NCBI GenBank assembly: GCA_021813585.1
Contig: JAKAJV010000092.1
Location: 1-51,292 of the forward strand
Reading direction: 5' to 3'
Length of the DNA: 51,292 nucleotides
Origin: Bacteroidota bacterium
GTDB lineage: Bacteria > Bacteroidota > Ignavibacteria > Ignavibacteriales > Ignavibacteriaceae
The position numbers and the translations under genes are program-made. Of the stretch, positions 1 through 9,976 are shown one piece after another. Below the pieces are notes generated by a model. The model was not told the origin of the DNA, did not search any database, and worked only from the letters and a program-made list of their open reading frames with translations. The number at the start of each line of letters is the position of its first letter. The stretch's first letter is position 1.

Positions 1-1
1 T

Positions 2-3000
2 TATTGTATATGGGTTTTTATCCTATTTATTCCACTGCTGCAAGCGCAGCAGAAAGTAAAGGCGTTAAAAACATTATTTCCGCCTGCTTCCAACTTACAG
101 GCAGCTCAAAACAATTTGTTAAACACAAGCATGCTGTCCGGCATCGGGAACAATCTGCAAAGCTTTTTAACAAAGGCAGGAGTTCATCGAAGCGCTGCCG
201 TGGTATCAACAAAATATTCAAATCGAAATCTTTCCGCCCCATTATTAATCAATAACAAAATCAAAGCGCCGGCGCGAGCTAACACAAGCGCATATCAAAT
301 TGATAGAGTAGTCTGGAATTATGACAACGGAATGCCACGTCTAATTGAACTGAAAAAACCGATGCCGGAGAATGGAAATAAAATTACCGGCATACAGAAT
401 AAAATTAATACTGCAAAGAATTTTTTAGCCGAAAATAAATTTTTACTTAAGAGCGATGACCCCGCCGGCGAGTTTGCAATTAAAGAAACAAATGAAGACG
501 AAATGGGATACACCCACATAAAATTCAAGCAGATGTATAAAGGTATTGAAGTCTGGGCGAAGGAGATAATAGTCCATATGGACGGCAGCGGCAATATAAT
601 TTTCCTAAACGGTATATTTGAAAAGACCCCATCTGAAATAACCGGTATAGATGAAACTGTATCCGGCGAAAAATCTATTGAGATTGCTCTAAGCGATATA
701 AGAAGCCGTATCGGCGTAGAAAATCTTCCGGGCATGATAAAACAAATACTAGAATACAACGGACCGGCGGCGAAGAAAATTATCTGGCACGATAGAAATA
801 ACAAGCCTTATCTTGCCTGGGCTGTAGAAGTAAGGCCGAAACTATCCCATGATATGTTTTATTTTATCGACGCATTCAGCGGCAAGATATTGGATTCTTA
901 CAACTCGATTTGTTACGACGGGCCGGCAACCGGCAATAGCAACGATTTAAACGGCAAGAACAGAACTTTCGGAACTTACCAGGTGGGAAGCCAGTACTAT
1001 ATGATCGACGCCTCGCAGCCGATGTTTAATTCAACCCAGTCGAAAATGCCCGACGAGCCGGTAGGCGCAATAGTAAACCTTGATCTGAAAAACCAGGACT
1101 TAAAATCCAATTCAACTATTTACTATGTTACTTCAACAAACAACCAGTGGAACGATGCCGCATCGGTCTCATCGCATTTTAATGCGACATTAACGTACAA
1201 CTACTTCCATAACGTCCACAACAGGAATTCAATTGACGACAAGGGAATGACGATATACTCCATAGTACACGTAACAGACGGCGGCAAACCGATGGAGAAT
1301 GCTTTCTGGTCGGGAAAGCTTATGTGCTATGGCGACGGCAAGACATACTTTAAGCCGCTCGCAGGCGGACTGGATGTTGCTGCTCATGAAATGACGCACG
1401 GAGTTACGCAGTATACTGCGAACCTTGAATACAAAGATCAGTCAGGCGCTTTGAACGAATCTTTTTCAGATGTGTTCGGCGCGTTGGTTGATACTTTAAA
1501 TTGGAAAATAGGAGAAGATATAATTAAGGACTTCACTGCATTTCCGTCCGGCGCGCTGCGGGATATGGAAGACCCGCACAACGGCGGGAAGCCCAACAGC
1601 AACAGCTGGCAGCCTGCCAAGATGAGCGAGTTTGTTCACATAACCGAAGATGAAGGCGGTGTTCATATAAACAGCGGCATACCTAACAACGCTTTCTTCC
1701 GGGTTGCCTCGGGCATAGGAAGACAGAAGGCCGGGCAAATTTGGTACCGTGCTTTAACCGTTTACCTTACCCGCCTCTCTCAGTTTATCGATGCAAGGAT
1801 AGCAACGGAAAAAGCAGCAACCGACCTCTTCGGCGTATCAAGCGCCGAGCTGCAGACAGTAAAGAGCGCCTGGGATGCAGTTGAGGTCTTTGAAGGCAAT
1901 AGCACACCTGCACCGCCGCCTTCGCAACTGACGGGCGCTGAATGGATACTTGCTGCAAATACTGCCTCAACCGATCCATACTCCATTTATATTGCCAAAA
2001 CAGTTATTAATTCTTCGTCGGATTACTTTGCACTGACCAAGACTCCAGTCTTGAACCGGCCCGCTGTTTCAGATACTTCGGGCTTAATTATTTTTGTAGA
2101 TAAAGATAACCGTTTAAGAGCTCTGTATGCCGATCCGCAAAATCCGCAGGAAACTATTCTAGATACAAACAGCATTTGGTGGAGCGTAGCTATTGGCCCC
2201 GGGCTTAACGCTTTGGCTTTAACTTCAAAATACGTAGATACGACTATCTATTATATTGACTTCATTAATAACACAACTAAAACTATTAAGATAGCCACGA
2301 AGGCCTACGACGCAAACGATACTAAGACTGCTCTTTATGCAGACGCGCTTTCGTTCGACCCTACCGGAAATTATTTATTATTCGATGCATATAATGAAGT
2401 TAAAAATGCTACCGGCGGAAAAATAACTTACTGGAACATAAATATGATGGATGTCCAAACCGAAAATATGGAGAGTGTCTTTCCGCCTCTTTCTGCCGGT
2501 GTAAGCGTAGGTAACCCGTCGTTTGCAAAGACATCACCAATCCATTTTACATTCGATTACTGGGATACGCAAAAAAATCAAATTGATGTTATGGCTGCCG
2601 ATTTTAATACTGGCAATGTAGGAACTGTTGCATCTGCGGGAACTGTCCTCGGCTATCCAACTTATTCCGCAGACGACAGAACAATTGCATACCACACAGA
2701 GACAACCGTAGGATTATTTGAAAAGCACGACGCAATAATGCAGATGCCGCTTAAAGACAACATGATTGAAGGTACTGGCGCAAAAAAACAATATATAATC
2801 GATGCAACTTTCCCCTACTGGTTTGTTATCGGCTCAAGAGTTACAAATGTAGAGGAAGAAAGGAAGTTTGTTCCGGGTTCTTATTCGCTTTCACAAAACT
2901 ACCCTAATCCTTTTAATCCTATAACAACTATTCAATATGCTATTCCGACCTCACCCCCAACCCCTCTCCTTAGTAAGGAGAGGGGAGTAAGAGGTGAGGT

Positions 3001-3181
3001 TGTTACAATTAAAGTTTATAACTTATTGGGCAAGAATATTGAAACACTTGTAAGTGAGGAAAAGCCTGCGGGAAATTATACCGTAAGGTTCGACGGAAGC
3101 AATTATCCTAGCGGGATATATTTCTACAGAATTCAGGCTGGTAATTTTTCTGCAGTAAGAAAAATGGTTTTAATAAAATAA
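2..3181 (+). CDS. Secreted M4 (thermolysin-like) metallopeptidase with T9SS sorting domain, 5' end outside window
   Basis: A zinc endopeptidase that would act outside the cell. The frame is open from base 2 and its first residues (VFILFIPLLQAQ) look like a signal-peptide core, so the true start lies just left of the window; the TTG at 116 is not the start. In order it shows an FTP/PepSY-type propeptide (to about base 930), the M4 catalytic domain with HEMTH (His codons 1385 and 1397, Glu 1388), the third zinc ligand in NESFSD (Glu 1457) and the GGVHINSG motif carrying the active-site His (1664). A beta-propeller-like segment of about 300 residues follows, then a C-terminal sorting domain with NYPNPFNP. 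The sorting domain carries a 17-codon in-frame insertion made from a palindromic repeat (2949-2999). Family and secretion route are clear; substrate is unknown. Confidence 0.93.
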   Translation, partial: YCIWVFILFIPLLQAQQKVKALKTLFPPASNLQAAQNNLLNTSMLSGIGNNLQSFLTKAGVHRSAAVVSTKYSNRNLSAPLLINNKIKAPARANTSAYQIDRVVWNYDNGMPRLIELKKPMPENGNKITGIQNKINTAKNFLAENKFLLKSDDPAGEFAIKETNEDEMGYTHIKFKQMYKGIEVWAKEIIVHMDGSGNIIFLNGIFEKTPSEITGIDETVSGEKSIEIALSDIRSRIGVENLPGMIKQILEYNGPAAKKIIWHDRNNKPYLAWAVEVRPKLSHDMFYFIDAFSGKILDSYNSICYDGPATGNSNDLNGKNRTFGTYQVGSQYYMIDASQPMFNSTQSKMPDEPVGAIVNLDLKNQDLKSNSTIYYVTSTNNQWNDAASVSSHFNATLTYNYFHNVHNRNSIDDKGMTIYSIVHVTDGGKPMENAFWSGKLMCYGDGKTYFKPLAGGLDVAAHEMTHGVTQYTANLEYKDQSGALNESFSDVFGALVDTLNWKIGEDIIKDFTAFPSGALRDMEDPHNGGKPNSNSWQPAKMSEFVHITEDEGGVHINSGIPNNAFFRVASGIGRQKAGQIWYRALTVYLTRLSQFIDARIATEKAATDLFGVSSAELQTVKSAWDAVEVFEGNSTPAPPPSQLTGAEWILAANTASTDPYSIYIAKTVINSSSDYFALTKTPVLNRPAVSDTSGLIIFVDKDNRLRALYADPQNPQETILDTNSIWWSVAIGPGLNALALTSKYVDTTIYYIDFINNTTKTIKIATKAYDANDTKTALYADALSFDPTGNYLLFDAYNEVKNATGGKITYWNINMMDVQTENMESVFPPLSAGVSVGNPSFAKTSPIHFTFDYWDTQKNQIDVMAADFNTGNVGTVASAGTVLGYPTYSADDRTIAYHTETTVGLFEKHDAIMQMPLKDNMIEGTGAKKQYIIDATFPYWFVIGSRVTNVEEERKFVPGSYSLSQNYPNPFNPITTIQYAIPTSPPTPLLSKERGVRGEVVTIKVYNLLGKNIETLVSEEKPAGNYTVRFDGSNYPSGIYFYRIQAGNFSAVRKMVLIK
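2949..2999. repeat. 51-bp palindromic repeat inserted in frame in the M4 sorting domain
   Basis: An inverted repeat (CCTCAC...GTGAGG outside, CCCCTCTCCTTA / TAAGGAGAGGGG inside) exactly 17 codons long. It encodes TSPPTPLLSKERGVRGEV-like sequence between the QYAIP strand and the VTIKVYN strand of the T9SS domain. Other sorting domains in this window have only two to four residues there, so the reading frame has absorbed an interspersed palindrome. Confidence 0.8.
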
Positions 3182-3193
3182 GCCCATCCCCTA

Positions 3194-3214
3194 CCCCTTC
3201 CCAAAGGGAAGGGG
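3194..3214. repeat. Short C-rich/G-rich hairpin downstream of the M4 gene
   Basis: A 9-bp perfect stem (CCCCTTCCC / GGGAAGGGG) with a 3-nt loop, 12 bases after the M4 stop. It resembles the palindrome inside the M4 gene in composition. It could act as a weak terminator, but no clean T-run follows. Confidence 0.5.
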
Positions 3215-3327
3215 GTTCATTCATCTTTTCTCCCCTTGGGAGAGAGGACGGAAAAAGGATAATAAGTTAAAAACCATGCGACAAATGTCGTAACTGTAAA
3301 TAATTATTTAAACAATGGAGGAATAAA

Positions 3328-3570
3328 ATGGCGGAAAGTGAAAATTTGTCGGGCAACCTTAGCGAAGACAAAGGCAGTAAGAAACGAAATGCAGTCCAGA
3401 GAAGTGACTGCGGCGTAGGCGGCGGGATATACGGATTAGCATTCCTTGGTGCGGCAATATATTTTATTTCCCACGCAACGTCATTCTGGATGGGAGTGCT
3501 GGGCTTTCTTAAAGCGATAGTCTGGCCTGCAATATTAATCTATAAGCTGCTTGAGTTTCTAAAATTGTAG
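3328..3570 (+). CDS. Small hypothetical membrane protein (80 aa)
   Basis: Not recognised as a named family. The first 30 or so residues are charged and polar (Ser, Glu, Lys rich); the rest forms two hydrophobic segments (about 33-49 and 53-75), so it is probably a small inner-membrane protein with a cytoplasmic N-terminus. The start is well supported by GGAGGAATAAA directly upstream. It stands alone and runs convergently into the RecD2 gene, whose stop is 8 bases away. No function can be given. Confidence 0.75.
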   Translation: MAESENLSGNLSEDKGSKKRNAVQRSDCGVGGGIYGLAFLGAAIYFISHATSFWMGVLGFLKAIVWPAILIYKLLEFLKL

Positions 3571-3577
3571 AATAGCT

Positions 3578-5668
3578 TTATCTGAATAACGAAGTATGTC
3601 TTTCTATTACCCGGTTATTGTTTACTGCAACGGCTAGGGCATTTTTAGTGCCGATAATGATCATCATTTTTTGTGCTCTTGTAACTGCCGTATATAAAAG
3701 ATTCCGCTGCAGCATAACATAATGAGCTGTTGTAAGCGGCAGAATTACGCAGGGGTATTCGCTGCCCTGGCTCTTATGTACTGTTACGGTATAAGCAAAT
3801 GTAATTTCATCCAGATCATTTATATCATAATTGATTACCCTGTTGTCTATAGATACCTGTAGTGTATTCTTCTCGGGATTGTTGCCTATAATTAAACCGA
3901 TGTCGCCGTTAAAAATTTCTTTCTCATAGTTGTTTCTCAACTGCATAACCTTATCGCCCGCTCTATAAATAGAATTGCCTCTTTTAAGAACCACGTTCCC
4001 GCTATTAAGTCCCTGCTGAAGTAATATGTTTAAATTATCGGTACCGAGCTCGCCTTTGTGCATTGGAGTAATAACCTGGATATCGGATACCGGATCGAAA
4101 TGATAAGCTTGAGGCAGCCTTACTCTGCAAAGATCAAGTATAAGCTCAGAAATTTTTTGCTCATCGCTTTCTTCAATAAAAAACAGATCGCCGTCTTTTT
4201 TGTTATCCAATGCGGGGAATTCTCCTCTGTTTATCTCATGTGCAGCAACAATTATTTTGCTGTGGCTGCTCTGCCTAAATATTTTATTCAACTTTATTAC
4301 CGGAACAATATCCGCCCTTATTAGATCAGCAAGAATGTTTCCCGGACCAACGGATGGAAGCTGGTTAGAGTCTCCTACAAGAACCAGAGTTGTTTCATCG
4401 CTTACAGCATTTAATAAATGATCCATCAGCAGAGTGTCGACCATTGACATTTCATCAATAACCAGCAAATTTGTTTGAAGAGGATTACCTGCATTGAAAT
4501 TGAATATATCCATTGTGGGATTATATTCCAGCAGCCGGTGGATTGTTTTAGCTTCCCTGCCGATTACCTCAGTCATACGCTTAGCCGCTCTGCCGGTAGG
4601 TGCAGCAAGCAAAATCTTTTTTCCCATTTTTTCATAAAGATGAATTATCCCCTTGAGAGTTTCGGTTTTGCCTGTACCCGGTCCGCCGGTTAGTATAAGT
4701 ATCTTATGTTCAACGGAACCTCTTACCGCTTCTAGCTGTTCAGTTGTAAAGTGCCCGGGCTTTAACCTTAAAAACTTTACGTCGGATTCTTTTAATGGAT
4801 TGAAGTAGGCGGTAAGATTTTTTATCCTTTCTTCGATATTCCTTTCCGCATGATAGAGTGTTGACAAATAAACATTTTTATTCTTTATAACCACCTGATC
4901 TTCCTCTTCAAGAGCCAAAAGCACAGGGTCGGAAACCGTAAGTTCGTGGTTCAAAATTTCCGTACACTTTTTAATAAGTTCCGGTTCGGGCAGATATACA
5001 TTACCGTTCCTGGTGGCTTCGTTAAGCACGTAAATGATTCCCGCTTTTATTCTGCCGGGGTGCGATTCCCCGAAACCGAGGCTCATCCCTATTTTGTCTG
5101 CGGTCTTAAATCCGATTCCCCATACATCGTAAGTAAGTCTGTAGGGATTATTTTTAACAATAGCGACTGATTCTTCGCCGTATGTATTATAAATCCTCAT
5201 TGAAAATGCTGTGGACAGACCAAGCGCCTGCAAAGCGATAACTACTTTCCTAACTTTTTTATGTTCGTTCCAGCTGGTTTTAATTTGTTCTACTCTCTTC
5301 TTCCCCATTCCCTTTATTTCATAAAGCCTGTCAATTTGAGTATCCAGAACATCCATAGTCTTTGCCCCGAATTTTCTTACAATAATGAACGCAGTTGCTT
5401 CTCTTATGCCTTTAATTATTCCTGAACTTAAGAACCTTGTTATATCTTCTTCGGTTGCCGGGGGAATAATCTTAAATGAATCAATTTTAAATTGAGAGCC
5501 GAACCTCGGATGGTTAACCCACTCGCCGGTAAATTCAACATTCTCGCCTTTGTTTAGTTTAGGTAAAAATCCTGTTGCGGTTATGCCCTGTTCCAGCTTA
5601 ACTACAGCGTACCCGTTATCTTCGTTGTAAAAAATATAAGAGTCGATTATACCGTTTAATATTTCCAT
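3578..5668 (-). CDS. recD2: RecD2-type ATP-dependent DNA helicase (SF1B, 5'-3')
   Basis: A stand-alone RecD-like helicase acting in DNA repair/recombination in organisms where it need not be part of RecBCD. At 696 residues it is close to the usual RecD2 length. Seen: an N-terminal OB-like and helix-hairpin-helix region (IKGMGKKRV), Walker A GGPGTGKT at about residues 325-333, Walker B VIDEMSM, a motif III-like LVGDSNQLPSVGPG, and the C-terminal UvrD_C_2 motif VTVHKSQGSEYP. The gene is complete, monocistronic and convergent with the small membrane protein gene. No RecB or RecC homologue is in the window. Confidence in family is very high. Confidence 0.96.
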   Translation of the reverse strand: MEILNGIIDSYIFYNEDNGYAVVKLEQGITATGFLPKLNKGENVEFTGEWVNHPRFGSQFKIDSFKIIPPATEEDITRFLSSGIIKGIREATAFIIVRKFGAKTMDVLDTQIDRLYEIKGMGKKRVEQIKTSWNEHKKVRKVVIALQALGLSTAFSMRIYNTYGEESVAIVKNNPYRLTYDVWGIGFKTADKIGMSLGFGESHPGRIKAGIIYVLNEATRNGNVYLPEPELIKKCTEILNHELTVSDPVLLALEEEDQVVIKNKNVYLSTLYHAERNIEERIKNLTAYFNPLKESDVKFLRLKPGHFTTEQLEAVRGSVEHKILILTGGPGTGKTETLKGIIHLYEKMGKKILLAAPTGRAAKRMTEVIGREAKTIHRLLEYNPTMDIFNFNAGNPLQTNLLVIDEMSMVDTLLMDHLLNAVSDETTLVLVGDSNQLPSVGPGNILADLIRADIVPVIKLNKIFRQSSHSKIIVAAHEINRGEFPALDNKKDGDLFFIEESDEQKISELILDLCRVRLPQAYHFDPVSDIQVITPMHKGELGTDNLNILLQQGLNSGNVVLKRGNSIYRAGDKVMQLRNNYEKEIFNGDIGLIIGNNPEKNTLQVSIDNRVINYDINDLDEITFAYTVTVHKSQGSEYPCVILPLTTAHYVMLQRNLLYTAVTRAQKMMIIIGTKNALAVAVNNNRVIERHTSLFR

Positions 5669-6125
5669 ATAAATAAATTTTAATCCATCAAAAAAACTAT
5701 TTTATTTTGGAGTAATCCACAATTATAAAAAGCGGATTTTTTCGTTCCATCCTCACGTAAAAATGCCTCGTGAATTGTCAGATAGCACCGGTTTAATCAC
5801 CTGCGTGTGTAGATTATCACTTTAAGCATAACATAATATTGAAAGTGTTGACAATTCAAAAATAGAAAAGTAAATTATAAATAGATCAAAAAGAAAAGAG
5901 CATAAAATAAATTATGTTATCCTCAATAATCATTCCGCAGCGTTGAATTAAATTTTTCGAAAGGAGGTAAACTTTTAAAAAGTATTAATTAACCACATCT
6001 ATCTAATATGATAATTATAAAAGGAGGTGGAATAAACCAAATTTAAAATAAATCATATATTTATTAACCGGCGAATAGAGTAAGATATTACTTTATTCCT
6101 TTAATTATCATTATTTGGAGGAGCT
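5669..6125. other. Intergenic region between divergent recD2 and the BCAM0308-family gene
   Basis: No open frame with a plausible start was found in this 457-base AT-rich stretch. It holds the promoter candidate at 5848-5876 and two strong Shine-Dalgarno-like sequences (AAAGGAGGT at 5960-5968, AAAAGGAGGTGG at 6019-6030) that are not followed by a start codon at usable distance. A third, GGAGGAGCT, serves the ATG at 6126. Confidence 0.6.
5848..5876 (+). promoter_or_regulatory. Candidate sigma-70-like promoter
   Basis: TTGACA at 5848-5853, a 17-base spacer, then TAAATT at 5871-5876, in an AT-rich stretch 250 bases before the BCAM0308-family gene. The -35 is perfect, the -10 is four of six. Seen by eye only. 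Confidence 0.35.
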
Positions 6126-6611
6126 ATGAGATTACAAGGTTCTCAAAAAAGGAATGACAGACTAATCAAAGAAAAGCGGAAAGATACTTATCGAACATAC
6201 ACAGCAGCGCCGGAGCCTTCTCTATGTAAAAATTGCGGTGCGGTATATATGAACGGACATTGGACTTGGAATGAAGTTAAAGACGGAACCTATAAAACCC
6301 TATGCCCGGCTTGTAAGCGTATGGAAGATAAATACCCCGCTGGTTATATAGAAATTAAAGGAGAATTTTACAATGAACATACGAATGAAATTTCTAATCT
6401 TATAAGGAACACCGAGAAGCTTGAAAAAAACGAACGACCTTTAGAGAGAATCATGTCGATGAAAATAGAAAGAGGCCGTGCAATTGTTACAACTACCGGG
6501 ATACACATTGCGCGGCGTATTGGAGAGGCTCTCAACAGATCCTACCAGGGACTCTTTTCATTTCAGTACGGAGACGGCGATAAGAGCATTAGAGTACAGT
6601 GGGAACGATGA
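6126..6611 (+). CDS. BCAM0308-family zinc-ribbon protein
   Basis: A 161-residue soluble protein resembling the uncharacterised BCAM0308 family. Residues 34-37 (CKNC) and 60-63 (CPAC) form a four-cysteine zinc-ribbon-like pair, with the GHWTW segment between them. The C-terminal half contains a basic/aliphatic region (MKIERGRAIVTTTGIHIARRIG) of ferredoxin-like or KH-like flavour, which hints at nucleic-acid or ribosome contact but does not prove it. The start has a strong GGAGGAGCT ribosome binding site. It is a single-gene unit closed by a good terminator at 6635. Molecular function is unknown. Confidence 0.75.
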   Translation: MRLQGSQKRNDRLIKEKRKDTYRTYTAAPEPSLCKNCGAVYMNGHWTWNEVKDGTYKTLCPACKRMEDKYPAGYIEIKGEFYNEHTNEISNLIRNTEKLEKNERPLERIMSMKIERGRAIVTTTGIHIARRIGEALNRSYQGLFSFQYGDGDKSIRVQWER

Positions 6612-6634
6612 GAGATAGCTTCTTTATATTTTAA

Positions 6635-6660
6635 GGGAGGCCTGATTGACCTCCCTTTTT
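6635..6660 (+). terminator. Rho-independent terminator
   Basis: GGGAGG (6635-6640), a 9-base loop, CCTCCC (6650-6655) and a run of T from 6656, 24 bases after the BCAM0308-family stop. Confidence 0.85.
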
Positions 6661-6787
6661 TATTTTTAAAATGTTGCTTAAAAATTAAAATTCAATTACT
6701 TTTTACATAGCATTAAAAATAATAATAACAGACCGGCAGAGATAAGTACTAATTAAACAATCCATTCAACAAAAGCTTCAATTAAGA

Positions 6788-9700
6788 ATGAAGATAGCTT
6801 TCTCTATTTTTAAGCGGATTAAAAATTTTTTCAGTTATTATTTTTTAATTACATTCATTTTATTCCGTGCTTATGTTCCCGCAGAAGGAATTACCGGCCA
6901 GCCAGCTATGCTGCAGAATAATTCACTCCACTCAACCCGAACGAGCGTTACATGTTTTTTAGCTAAAGATTTTCCAACTGTTGATGCACCTGTAATTGAT
7001 CCGGGCGAGCTGAAGGAAGCTCTCGCCGGGTTCAGCGTAAAATATTTAACAAGCGTTGATGAAATAAATCAAAATCTCGATGTAAAAAATTTTAGAGCAT
7101 TGGTTCTGCCTTACGGCAGCGCCTTCCCGATAGATGCATGGCAGAGTATTTACAAGTTTATAGCTTCCGGCGGAAATCTTATTATGCTCGGTGGTTATCC
7201 TTTCCATCAGCCTGTAATTTGGAAAGCGGAAAATAATAATAACGGCAAATGGATTTTGGGAACGCCGCAGCCGACCTTTGCACACGAATTATTAATCGGT
7301 CCAGCAGATATGATTGATCTTAAATCTTCTCCCTTTTATTATAAAGATGCGAAAGTGGCTCCTGTAAATAAATCTGATTTTGATGTAAAAGATTTTCCGA
7401 TGCCCACAAAAGTATATGAGCTTACCGTAAGGTTTACTACAAAAAAAGATTTTCCGGATGAAGACGGAACCTCCGGTCCGAGAGAGGCTGTATTAAGACC
7501 ATTAATCCACATTGTAAACGAAGACGGATTGCCGGTTGCTTGCCCGCTGCTCGAAATAGACAGGCTGCAGGGAAGCGATGCCGGCGGAAGATGGATACTT
7601 GAACCGAGCGATGCGAAGTTAAGTCCGGCAATAATAAAAGCGTGCGTCGAAAGAGTATTGGAAGGCGCTTCAAACTTAACCGCCGTACCTGAACATGCAT
7701 CGGTTAACGACGGAGAAATTCCGGTGCTTAGAATAAATCAATTGTGCCCCGCTGCGGGAAAAGAAATGAAGCCGGATAAAATTGAAGTTACTGTAGCAGA
7801 TGCCAAAGACAATCAGGTATTCACCGGTACGGTTTCACTTAACGGGTATAATGAATTTCAAACCGGCGAAATTCAAATTAAAACAAAGAAAGCATTGCCG
7901 CCCGGATTTTATAAAGCGGCAGTAAAAAATTTAACTTCATCTTTGCATCCTAATACAGTTACTACCGGATTTTGGATTAAGGATGTTAGGCTGCTGGATT
8001 CGGGACCAAAGCTATCGGTTTCACAAGATTGGATATTAAGGGATGGAAAAGTCTTCCCGATAGTAGGTACTACTTACATGGCGTCTGATGTTGATAGAAA
8101 ATTTTTATTCGAACCGAATCCTTATTTGTGGGATAAAGATTTTGCATTGATGGAAAAGCAGGGAGTTAATTTTATCCGCACAGGCATCTGGACTGCATGG
8201 AAGAGAATAATGCTCGATCAGGGTGCGGCGGACGAAGGCGTTATGCACGCGCTAGACGCATTTGTTCAGACTGCAGCAAGGCACAACATAATTGTCTGCT
8301 TTAATTTGTTTGCATTCACTCCTCCGCTCAACGGCGGAAGTAATCCTTATCTCGATCCGAGGGCGCTCGACTGGCAGAAGGCTTTTGTTACGCTTATTGC
8401 TTCAAGGTATAAAGACTCAGGATGGATAAACTACGATCTGATAAACGAGCCTTCATATTCGCCAACTGACATGCTCTGGAATAATCTGCCGATTCATGAT
8501 CCTTATGAGGAAGCTGCCTGGAATGATTGGGTTGAAAAAAATCCCAAAGAAGATAAAGACAAAATTCTAGACGAATGGCGCGACGGAACAGAAAGCATAA
8601 ATTCTACTCCCAACGGCAGCGATCTTTCTTATGCACGCGTGCGTGGAAACCGTTTGCCGAGGAAAGGGCTGGACTTTGAGCGCTTCACTCAGGATGTTGT
8701 TGCTAACTGGGCTGATACTCTTAACAAGGTTATCAAATCATCTGCAAGTAATACTCTCGTTACTCTCGGTCAGGATGAAGGCGGCACTACTACACGTCCT
8801 TCGCAGCAGTATTTTTATACTGCCGTAGATTATACTTCGATGCACACCTGGTGGAACAATGACGACCTGCTTTGGGACGGCGCATTTACAAAGGTGCCGG
8901 AAAAGCCCAGCTTAATTTCTGAAACGGGAATTATGAGACTGGAAAATATCGACGGCGAGCCGTGGATTACTCCAGCCGATGCTTATAACCTGCTCGAAAG
9001 AAAATTTGCTTACGCATTTGCAGGGCGCAGCGCGGGCGTTCTGGAATGGGCGTGGAATATAAATCCCTACATGCCGATAGATAACGAAGCGGTAATCGGT
9101 TTCTTTAGACCGGACGGCACTGCGAAAATGGAAATAAAAGTCCTGAAGGAATTTTCATCGTTCTTCAAAAAGGTGCAGCCCTACCTAGGCGATTATGAAA
9201 AGAGCGATGTAATACTTGTAATCCCGCATTCATTAATTTTTTCAAATGAACCTAACAGCTCAGCAGGCACTCAAAGGATAATACATATACTTGCCGATAA
9301 TTTCGGTATTGTACCGGTATTGTTATCGGAATACAAATTAACGAAAGAGCGGCTGGCAGGTGCAAAGCTGGTTATCGTTCCCGATCCCGGAATACTTTAC
9401 GATTCGGCTTCATCAGTACTTTACGATGCATCTTTGCACGGAACAAAGATTCTTATTACAGGCGCGGTTTGGGGAAATGAGTACGGACAGGCTACCGCAC
9501 AGTTAAAAAAACTTGGACTGGGATACCCAGCAAAGCCGGTTAGCCAGTATGAGTATACAAACTGGAGCTTAACGAAAAATCACAGCGGAGATTATGTTAC
9601 ATTCGATCATGGACAGAGTAATTATTTGATGAAGAGTGAATCGCCGCCGTTGCTTTCTCTTAAAGGAAATATTTTACACGAGCCTCTGCCGCTTGAACTG

Positions 9701-9976
9701 GCAAGAGAGAAAGGACCGATAACCGCACTGCTTAAAAGTGTTCTGGAATATTCAGGCGTTGAGACTAATTATTCGGAAGTACCGGTTTGCTTAAGTGTTT
9801 TGAAGAGTAAAGAATCTGTGCTGATAATTTGTGTGAATGAATCGTCAAGCAAGCTTACGAGAGAAGTAATCATTGGTAAGTACAAATATGAAATTCCCGT
9901 TGAAGCCGGGCGTGCTGTTTTGGCGCTTGTAAATAGAGCAGATGGAAAAGTTATTGAGACGACTGAAACGAATTAA
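6788..9976 (+). CDS. Large secreted clan GH-A glycoside hydrolase (GH5/GH42-like)
   Basis: A 1062-residue secreted carbohydrate hydrolase. A hydrophobic signal segment covers about residues 16-33. An N-terminal region of about 400 residues looks like a GATase-like plus beta-sandwich arrangement. The central TIM barrel has the clan GH-A acid/base in LINEPSY (Glu554) and the nucleophile in LISETG (Glu712). A trimerisation/GATase-like domain (around 815-935) and a short beta domain follow. There is no T9SS sorting signal, unlike most large secreted proteins here, so export may end in the periplasm. No clear Shine-Dalgarno precedes the ATG. It lies upstream of three alpha-mannosidases, so a mannan or glycan-core substrate is plausible but inferred; the exact GH family is not certain. 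Confidence 0.82.
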   Translation: MKIAFSIFKRIKNFFSYYFLITFILFRAYVPAEGITGQPAMLQNNSLHSTRTSVTCFLAKDFPTVDAPVIDPGELKEALAGFSVKYLTSVDEINQNLDVKNFRALVLPYGSAFPIDAWQSIYKFIASGGNLIMLGGYPFHQPVIWKAENNNNGKWILGTPQPTFAHELLIGPADMIDLKSSPFYYKDAKVAPVNKSDFDVKDFPMPTKVYELTVRFTTKKDFPDEDGTSGPREAVLRPLIHIVNEDGLPVACPLLEIDRLQGSDAGGRWILEPSDAKLSPAIIKACVERVLEGASNLTAVPEHASVNDGEIPVLRINQLCPAAGKEMKPDKIEVTVADAKDNQVFTGTVSLNGYNEFQTGEIQIKTKKALPPGFYKAAVKNLTSSLHPNTVTTGFWIKDVRLLDSGPKLSVSQDWILRDGKVFPIVGTTYMASDVDRKFLFEPNPYLWDKDFALMEKQGVNFIRTGIWTAWKRIMLDQGAADEGVMHALDAFVQTAARHNIIVCFNLFAFTPPLNGGSNPYLDPRALDWQKAFVTLIASRYKDSGWINYDLINEPSYSPTDMLWNNLPIHDPYEEAAWNDWVEKNPKEDKDKILDEWRDGTESINSTPNGSDLSYARVRGNRLPRKGLDFERFTQDVVANWADTLNKVIKSSASNTLVTLGQDEGGTTTRPSQQYFYTAVDYTSMHTWWNNDDLLWDGAFTKVPEKPSLISETGIMRLENIDGEPWITPADAYNLLERKFAYAFAGRSAGVLEWAWNINPYMPIDNEAVIGFFRPDGTAKMEIKVLKEFSSFFKKVQPYLGDYEKSDVILVIPHSLIFSNEPNSSAGTQRIIHILADNFGIVPVLLSEYKLTKERLAGAKLVIVPDPGILYDSASSVLYDASLHGTKILITGAVWGNEYGQATAQLKKLGLGYPAKPVSQYEYTNWSLTKNHSGDYVTFDHGQSNYLMKSESPPLLSLKGNILHEPLPLELAREKGPITALLKSVLEYSGVETNYSEVPVCLSVLKSKESVLIICVNESSSKLTREVIIGKYKYEIPVEAGRAVLALVNRADGKVIETTETN

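Noticed and set aside
116-118. TTG at 116 as the start of the M4 peptidase
   Set aside because: The frame is open to the window edge and upstream codons form a signal-peptide core, so the real start is outside the window.
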